From: an uncultured Traorella sp.
GTDB taxonomy: Bacteria; Bacillota_I; Bacilli_A; Erysipelotrichales; Erysipelotrichaceae
Assembly (NCBI GenBank): GCA_945919165.1
Contig: CAMEIZ010000002.1
Location: 1 to 47,802 of the forward strand
DNA length: 47,802 nt
Reading direction: 5' to 3'
This document shows, piece by piece, positions 42,844 to 47,802 of this stretch. Both the position numbers and the translations under genes were made by a program. Positions within the stretch are counted from its first letter, which is position 1. The number at the start of each line of letters is the position of its first letter. Under the pieces are notes generated by a model, which saw only the letters and a program-made list of their open reading frames with translations, searched no databases and was not told where the DNA came from.

Positions 42844-45800
42844 GGAACAAAAAAAAGCCATCGAAACACGTCATAAAAACATACTTGTCAGTGCCAGTGC
42901 AGGAAGTGGTAAAACCGGAGTTCTGGTAGGTCGCTTAATTGGACTTGTCACAAAAGATCATATTGAAATTGATCAAATATTGGCGATGACTTTTTCAGAA
43001 GATGCTGCCAGTGAAATGAAGAAACGTCTTTCATCAGAAATCAGTCAATTGTGTGAAAATGAAGAGGATCCCAAACAAGCCGAATTTTTAAAACGCCAAC
43101 TTTCAAAGCTCAACGATGCACATATTTCTACCATTCATTCTTTCTGCTATTCAATCATTAAACAATACTATTACCTGATTGATCTTGACAGCAGTCGGAT
43201 TTCTCATTTATTAGATCCCTCTTTACAGCAGGTTTATCAAAATCAGGCATTAGATCAAATACTCAACCAGGCTGCATTAGAAAACGATGAAATCTTTCAG
43301 CGTCTTTCTGCCATATTTAACAATCGCATTGAAAGTATGGATGGAATCAGAGAGGCGATACTTAAAATTGCCCAGATGGCTGACAGTCAAAAAGATGCCG
43401 TATTATGGTTAGATCAATCATTAAAAAATCAGCTTCCTGATTCTTTTTATGATAGTCAGATCTATCAGGTTTTTATTGATTACTGGAAAGGGCAGTTGAC
43501 TCTTTATCAACAGGCAATGGATACCCTTTTCAATGAATTAAATGAGCATTATCCAAGTGAAGAAAAGCGTTATGCGGCTTTAATTAAAAAACAAGAAGCA
43601 AGTAAAAAAATGATTCATTTTACTGACTTTGATCAGTTAAGAACAAATATGATCTACTGCTCCAAATTAACCTTACCTACTTCACCTGATGCTGCTAATT
43701 TAAACTTTAAGAACGCTCGTGAAACGATTCAAAATATTGAGGATGAATTAATCAGTCTTCCTCCTGTTGATGTCATGAATCAGATGATGCTGGACTTTTA
43801 TCCATGTGCCCAACGGCTTATTCACTACGTAAAAGCATATTTGAATTATTATGCGAAAATCAAAGAAGAAAAAGAAGTCATTGATTTTTCAGATATGGAA
43901 CATTTCGCACTACAGATATTAAGAAATCATGAATTTATTCGTGAAAAATATCGATCATTATTTTATGAAATCATGGTGGACGAATTCCAGGACAGTAATG
44001 ATGTTCAGGATGAGCTGGTTCATTTGATTGCGAAAAAGAACAACGTTTTTCGTGTAGGAGATGTCAAACAATCTATTTATGGATTTCGTCATGCTTTGCC
44101 AAGCATCATGCAATCTTATAAAGAAAAAGAAGATGAGAACAGTATTGTGATTCGTTTCAATCGTAATTATCGTTCCGATGCCACAATTATTGAATTCAAT
44201 AATGTTCTTTTTGAGATTTTAATGAATATTGAGGGGTTTAATTCTTTACCGTTCCAAAAAGAGGATTTTAGTCAGATTGGGCTCGACAAACAAAAATCTG
44301 AGAATCAGCCCATTGTTTTTCATGCACTCAGTCCAGAGCTTCATTCCTATGAAGGCGAAAAGATCAATAAAGATGTTTATAAAGCAGAGTATATCGCCCA
44401 TGAAATTCTTGAGCAGTCCAAACACTATGAATTTAAAGATATGGCTGTATTAGTACGAAATAATGCCAAGATGGATATTCTCAAGCAGGTGTTTGAGAAA
44501 TATCATATTCCTTACTATATGAACCATAAAAGCGGCTTTTATGAATCTGGCAGTATTCAGCTTCTGATATCTCTGCTATCAAGTCTGGCTGATCCTGATG
44601 ATGATTATCACTTTGCTGCCTTACTGACCAGTCGTTTTTTCAATTTTTCTAGTTATCAGTTAGCAACTCTGTCCAGATTGAAAAAAAGCAGTTATTATGA
44701 AGCTTTGTTGGAGCAGCAAAATCCATCAGTAATGAAGTTTGAAGAGCTGAGAACATCTCATCTTTTATTAAGTGAAATTATACAGGAGTGTTTTAAATGG
44801 AATCATTTTTATGATACTCTTTCTTTACAGGATCAAACAAATTGCGATTATTTCTTTCAGATCGCCCTTGATTTTGAAAACAGCATCAGCTGTGAAATTA
44901 CCGGTTTCCTGTCTTATCTTGAATCTTTAAAGCAACAGGAAACTGCCCAGACAAGCACCATTGGTAAAAATGACAATGTCGTACGATTTATGAGCATTCA
45001 TAATTCAAAAGGACTTGAATTTCCTGTTGTATATCTGTGGACAACAAGCAATATGAAAAAGAAAGAAACTTCAGATATTGTTTTATGTGATAATGAGCTT
45101 GGAATTGGCTTTTTGTACATGCAGCTTCCTTATCGCAACATATTCAAAAGCTATCAGAGAATCGCTCTGGAACAAAAGAAAAATCGTGATGAAATTGAAG
45201 AAGAATTAAGAATCCTCTATGTAGCAACAACAAGAGCTAAAAAACAGCTGCATCTTGTTGACTTTTTAGATCCTAAACTTGATATCGATAAAATGACAAA
45301 TTATACTAGTATTAATGCCCGCAAGGGTACTACCAGCTGGATCTTACAGTCTATGTTTCCATTAAATCGAACTGATCTGTTTGAATTCCGTTTCATTGAT
45401 ACCTTATGGAAAAACGAAGCTCTGGAAAAAGATATTTCATTAGACAAAAAACTTCCTATCTATGACAGTCAACAAGAAATGATCCTGATTTCACCAAGTG
45501 AAACTGAAGCTTTTGATATTCAGCCTTTAACCTTTACAACTAAAAAAGGTACTCAGCGCGGTACTTTATATCATGCTTATCTTGAAAAACTTCCAAATAC
45601 AAAATGGGATCGGACTATCATTGAAGAAGTCTCTCAACAATATCAATATGATTTAGACGAAAAATTGATTACTTCATTATTAAAACTCAATAATCAACCG
45701 CTTTTTGATTCACTAAGAAATACTGAAATCTACCATGAATATCCTTTTCTTGTTCAACATGACAATCAAGTATTAAATGGCTTTATGGACTATCTCTCTG

Positions 45801-45982
45801 TAGGTGATATTATCACTCTGATTGACTTTAAAAGTGACTCACTCAATAACAAACAATTATTCATTGAACGCTATAGTAATCAAATAGAACTTTATAAAAC
45901 TGCCTGTCATCTCTTATTCCCAGATAAAACGATAAAAGCTTACATCTATTCCTTTTCCTTAGAAGAGATGATCATGATTTAA
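42824..45982 (+). CDS. addA: AddA helicase-nuclease subunit
   Basis: 1052 residues, UvrD-like superfamily 1 helicase plus C-terminal nuclease. Helicase motifs: Q motif WNEEQKKAIE, Walker A SASAGSGKT, Walker B IMVDEFQDSND, motif III VGDVKQSIYGFR, motif IV FNRNYRSD, motif V SIHNSKGLEFPVVY and motif VI ILYVATTRAKKQL. The nuclease motif GFMDYLSV...LIDFKSDS sits near the end with KGTQRGTLYHAYLE before it. It supplies both DNA unwinding and cutting of one strand. It is slightly shorter than Bacillus AddA (about 1230). The start follows GAGGAAAATAAAG. Confidence 0.95.
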   Translation: MKKQWNEEQKKAIETRHKNILVSASAGSGKTGVLVGRLIGLVTKDHIEIDQILAMTFSEDAASEMKKRLSSEISQLCENEEDPKQAEFLKRQLSKLNDAHISTIHSFCYSIIKQYYYLIDLDSSRISHLLDPSLQQVYQNQALDQILNQAALENDEIFQRLSAIFNNRIESMDGIREAILKIAQMADSQKDAVLWLDQSLKNQLPDSFYDSQIYQVFIDYWKGQLTLYQQAMDTLFNELNEHYPSEEKRYAALIKKQEASKKMIHFTDFDQLRTNMIYCSKLTLPTSPDAANLNFKNARETIQNIEDELISLPPVDVMNQMMLDFYPCAQRLIHYVKAYLNYYAKIKEEKEVIDFSDMEHFALQILRNHEFIREKYRSLFYEIMVDEFQDSNDVQDELVHLIAKKNNVFRVGDVKQSIYGFRHALPSIMQSYKEKEDENSIVIRFNRNYRSDATIIEFNNVLFEILMNIEGFNSLPFQKEDFSQIGLDKQKSENQPIVFHALSPELHSYEGEKINKDVYKAEYIAHEILEQSKHYEFKDMAVLVRNNAKMDILKQVFEKYHIPYYMNHKSGFYESGSIQLLISLLSSLADPDDDYHFAALLTSRFFNFSSYQLATLSRLKKSSYYEALLEQQNPSVMKFEELRTSHLLLSEIIQECFKWNHFYDTLSLQDQTNCDYFFQIALDFENSISCEITGFLSYLESLKQQETAQTSTIGKNDNVVRFMSIHNSKGLEFPVVYLWTTSNMKKKETSDIVLCDNELGIGFLYMQLPYRNIFKSYQRIALEQKKNRDEIEEELRILYVATTRAKKQLHLVDFLDPKLDIDKMTNYTSINARKGTTSWILQSMFPLNRTDLFEFRFIDTLWKNEALEKDISLDKKLPIYDSQQEMILISPSETEAFDIQPLTFTTKKGTQRGTLYHAYLEKLPNTKWDRTIIEEVSQQYQYDLDEKLITSLLKLNNQPLFDSLRNTEIYHEYPFLVQHDNQVLNGFMDYLSVGDIITLIDFKSDSLNNKQLFIERYSNQIELYKTACHLLFPDKTIKAYIYSFSLEEMIMI

Positions 45983-45999
45983 CATTTTAAATAGTTAGC

Positions 46000-46025
46000 T
46001 TTTTGATTAGTTGCTTTTTGATTCT
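46000..46025 (+). repeat. Short direct repeat after addA
   Basis: GCTTTTTGATT occurs twice, separated by 4 nt (AGTT), in the AT-rich gap after addA. No coding role seen. Confidence 0.5.
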
Positions 46026-46076
46026 AATTAAACTGGATATTTTGTAGTGAACCTCTAAAGTTATTGGTACAATTTT

Positions 46077-46108
46077 ACCGGTACGCTACATTTAATCCGG
46101 TTTTTTTA
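46077..46108 (+). terminator. Probable terminator of addBA
   Basis: ACCGG (46077-46081) pairs with CCGGT (46097-46101) across a 15-nt loop, followed by T7. The stem is short, so moderate confidence. Confidence 0.55.
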
Positions 46109-46160
46109 TAACATCCAACTAGTATTTCTTTAAATTATTGATATTTCTTTTCGTGAATTA

Positions 46161-46916
46161 TTACTTAATCCAACTCACATAAGCATTTATGATCTGATTT
46201 CCAGCTAACAAGGCTGTAAACATTCCCATACAAATATAAGGACCAAAAGCGATATGCTCTTTACGATTTCTTTTCTTTGTAAATAAAAGATAGGTTGCAT
46301 AGCTTCCTGCTGATAATACAGCAAAAATCATACCGACCAGAGTGTTTTTCCATCCAAGCATAAAACCACAGCAAATCAAAAGTTTTATATCTCCGCCGCC
46401 AAAGCTGTCCGGAATTAACAGATTCATCAAAAAAAGGGGGAGACTTACAATCCACATACCGATCAAACGTTCCTTTAGTGAAATATCACTAACTAAAGTA
46501 CTGATGAGTCCAATCAGTAAAACACAGAGGTTTAATCTGTCTGGAATGATCATGGTGTCGAAATCAATGCAGGAGATTGCCAGTAAGATCATTGAAAACA
46601 GAAAAGATACCATGCTCATCCAGTGATTTCCATAAACATAAAAACATAATATGGCTAGAAAGCCACCCAATAGCTCAATCCATGGTTCTCGAACTGAAAG
46701 CTTTGTTTTACAATAACGGCACTTTCCTTTTAGCATTAGATAACTGATTACAGGAATCATATCCATGACACCTAATACATGTGAACATGTCGGGCAGCTA
46801 CTTCTTCCTTTTATCACACTTTTCTTCTTAGGAATACGATCGATGACTACATTTATAAAGCTTGCTGTACACATTCCGATAATCCATATATACATGGTTA
46901 TTATTTTCTTTTCCAT
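46161..46916 (-). CDS. Type IV prepilin peptidase (ComC/PilD)
   Basis: 251-residue membrane aspartic peptidase that removes the leader of type IV pilin-like proteins, including the competence pseudopilins, and may N-methylate them. The N-terminal cytoplasmic domain carries CPTC and CRYC pairs; the first membrane part has the start MCTASFINVVIDRIPKKKS. Catalytic Asp residues lie in SCIDFDTMIIPDRLN and SFGGGDIKLLIC (the GGGD motif). About eight hydrophobic segments. Fits the comFA/comFC genes in the same window as part of DNA uptake, but com pilin genes are not here. Confidence 0.93.
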   Translation of the reverse strand: MEKKIITMYIWIIGMCTASFINVVIDRIPKKKSVIKGRSSCPTCSHVLGVMDMIPVISYLMLKGKCRYCKTKLSVREPWIELLGGFLAILCFYVYGNHWMSMVSFLFSMILLAISCIDFDTMIIPDRLNLCVLLIGLISTLVSDISLKERLIGMWIVSLPLFLMNLLIPDSFGGGDIKLLICCGFMLGWKNTLVGMIFAVLSAGSYATYLLFTKKRNRKEHIAFGPYICMGMFTALLAGNQIINAYVSWIK

Positions 46917-46981
46917 TCTCTCACCCTTTCCATTTTCATTATAATGCTGTTAATTAGAAGGGACAAGAAAAATAACGTTCC

Positions 46982-47006
46982 AAAAAAAAGCACTCAATTG
47001 AGTGCT
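46982..47006 (-). terminator. Terminator of the prs-DUF1622 unit
   Basis: Minus strand: AGCACTCAA / TTGAGTGCT, a perfect 9-bp arm palindrome, followed by T7. It overlaps the DUF1622 stop codon. Confidence 0.85.
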
Positions 47007-47391
47007 AGAAGTCGATATCTGCAAGATTTTGATTGTGTTGTTTTTCGTTTTTCACTTCATAGTGAATGAGAATAGATAACAGAGCTCTTAATACTATAAT
47101 AGCTCCCAATATCATGATTTCATTCAGGGTTCGAATCGTAACCGTTTTTAAAATCTCTGCTCCCATTTTGAATTCAAGCCCTAAAGCAAGAGCATTCCCA
47201 AGTGATAATTTGATAGGATAATGAGCGTGTCGAATAATACTGACTGCATACATATAAAAGGCTTTCAGAGAGCCGACAACAATAACTATAATTCCCATCA
47301 GCTCAATGATTCCGATGATTTCCGGTACGATCATTTCAACGATGCTTTCAAAGAAAGCAACGTCTCCATTCATAAGATTTAATAAAAACAT
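47005..47391 (-). CDS. DUF1622 family membrane protein
   Basis: 128 residues with three hydrophobic segments (about 20-45, 72-85, 90-110). The segment LSLGNALALGLEFKMGAEILKT identifies the DUF1622 family, small membrane proteins of unknown function. It starts 2 nt after the prs stop codon, so it is in the same operon; the link to nucleotide metabolism is not understood. No signal peptide. Confidence 0.85.
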   Translation of the reverse strand: MFLLNLMNGDVAFFESIVEMIVPEIIGIIELMGIIVIVVGSLKAFYMYAVSIIRHAHYPIKLSLGNALALGLEFKMGAEILKTVTIRTLNEIMILGAIIVLRALLSILIHYEVKNEKQHNQNLADIDF

Positions 47392-47393
47392 AC

Positions 47394-47802
47394 TTATTTA
47401 TCAAATGTCTGAAGAACCTCACTTACTGATCGGTTTTCTTCCATTCCTTTAATAATAGCTCCCAATAGCTTTCCAACAGATAAAACGGTCATCTTTTCAA
47501 GATCAGCCTGTTTTTTGTGCTGTGGAATAGTGTTTGTACAAACGAATTCAACAATCTTAGAATCTCTGAGTCGATCAATGGCAGGTCCTGATAATACTCC
47601 ATGTGCACATGAAGCATATACTTCTTTGGCTCCCTGTCTGTATAACAAATCAATACCAGCTACCAAAGTTCCCGCTGTATCGACAATGTCATCTACCATG
47701 ATAACGGATTTTCCTTCAACATCCCCAATAATGTTCATAGCTTCTGCCACATTTGGTTTTGGACGTCTCTTATCAATAATAGCTAAAGGTGCATGTAGTC
47801 TT
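47394..47802 (-). CDS. prs: Ribose-phosphate pyrophosphokinase (N-terminal part outside window)
   Basis: C-terminal part of PRPP synthetase, which makes PRPP from ribose-5-phosphate and ATP for purine, pyrimidine, histidine and tryptophan synthesis. The frame is open to the right edge, upstream of the track's internal Met. Visible are LAIIDKRRPKPN just inside the edge (the conserved KRR segment after the catalytic His region), the PRPP loop VIMVDDIVDTAGTL, the ATP-site ASCAHGVLSGPAIDRL and the C-terminal IPQHKKQADLEKMTVLSVGKLLG. About 135 of roughly 320 residues are in the window. Identification is secure. Confidence 0.95.
   Translation of the reverse strand, partial: RLHAPLAIIDKRRPKPNVAEAMNIIGDVEGKSVIMVDDIVDTAGTLVAGIDLLYRQGAKEVYASCAHGVLSGPAIDRLRDSKIVEFVCTNTIPQHKKQADLEKMTVLSVGKLLGAIIKGMEENRSVSEVLQTFDK

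Noticed and set aside
1-47802. tRNA genes, CRISPR arrays, prophage, integrase or attachment sites
   Set aside because: Searched by eye in intergenic regions; no cloverleaf, regular spacer repeats or phage genes were found.

Overview
The window reads as chromosomal DNA of a low-GC Gram-positive bacterium (Bacillota). Gene content and style (secA, comFA/comFC, AddAB, Mn riboswitch, T-box, AGGAGG ribosome binding sites, very AT-rich spacers) would fit Erysipelotrichia or a related gut Firmicute. That placement is inferred from gene content, not from a marker-gene comparison. I see no rRNA, tRNA, CRISPR array, phage module or intact insertion sequence.

Left part (1-16.5 kb) is mostly housekeeping. 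It holds the N-terminal half of secA, a comFA-comFC-csp-csp cluster on the minus strand, a manganese exporter behind a yybP-ykoY riboswitch, a membrane protein of unknown function, cardiolipin synthase, a nitroreductase overlapping galE, an MFS/UMF1 permease, a methionine ABC transporter (metN-metI) behind a T-box leader, a small lipoprotein, an ABC-F ATPase with an apparent leader-peptide/hairpin control region, and a glycolipid-type glycosyltransferase.

Middle part (16.6-23.4 kb) is the least ordinary block. It is a tightly overlapping minus-strand operon of an ECF sigma factor, a multi-spanning membrane protein in the anti-sigma position, an ABC ATPase, and three paralogous permeases of about 480 residues, each with a large domain that is probably outside the membrane. 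The first permease is broken by what looks like a single-base frameshift. Palindromes and a probable terminator lie upstream of the sigma gene.

Aromatic region (24.2-34.8 kb): pheA and an aminotransferase run left, and aroB-aroC-aroEK(fusion)-aroQ-aroF-aroF-aroA-tyrA run right. Together they encode every step from DAHP to prephenate, plus the Phe and Tyr branches. In front of aroB is a 14-residue Tyr/Phe-rich leader ORF followed by a hairpin and a terminator, so ribosome-mediated attenuation is likely. The leader start sits where transcription should begin, which suggests a leaderless mRNA. The same geometry recurs at three other genes in the window.

Right part (34.8-47.8 kb): feoA-feoB, a minimal sirtuin-like protein without zinc cysteines, two tandem DegV proteins, a YigZ/IMPACT protein, addB-addA, a prepilin peptidase, a DUF1622 membrane protein and the C-terminal part of prs. 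Competence (comFA, comFC, prepilin peptidase) and recombination (addAB) genes suggest a DNA uptake and processing capacity encoded around this locus.
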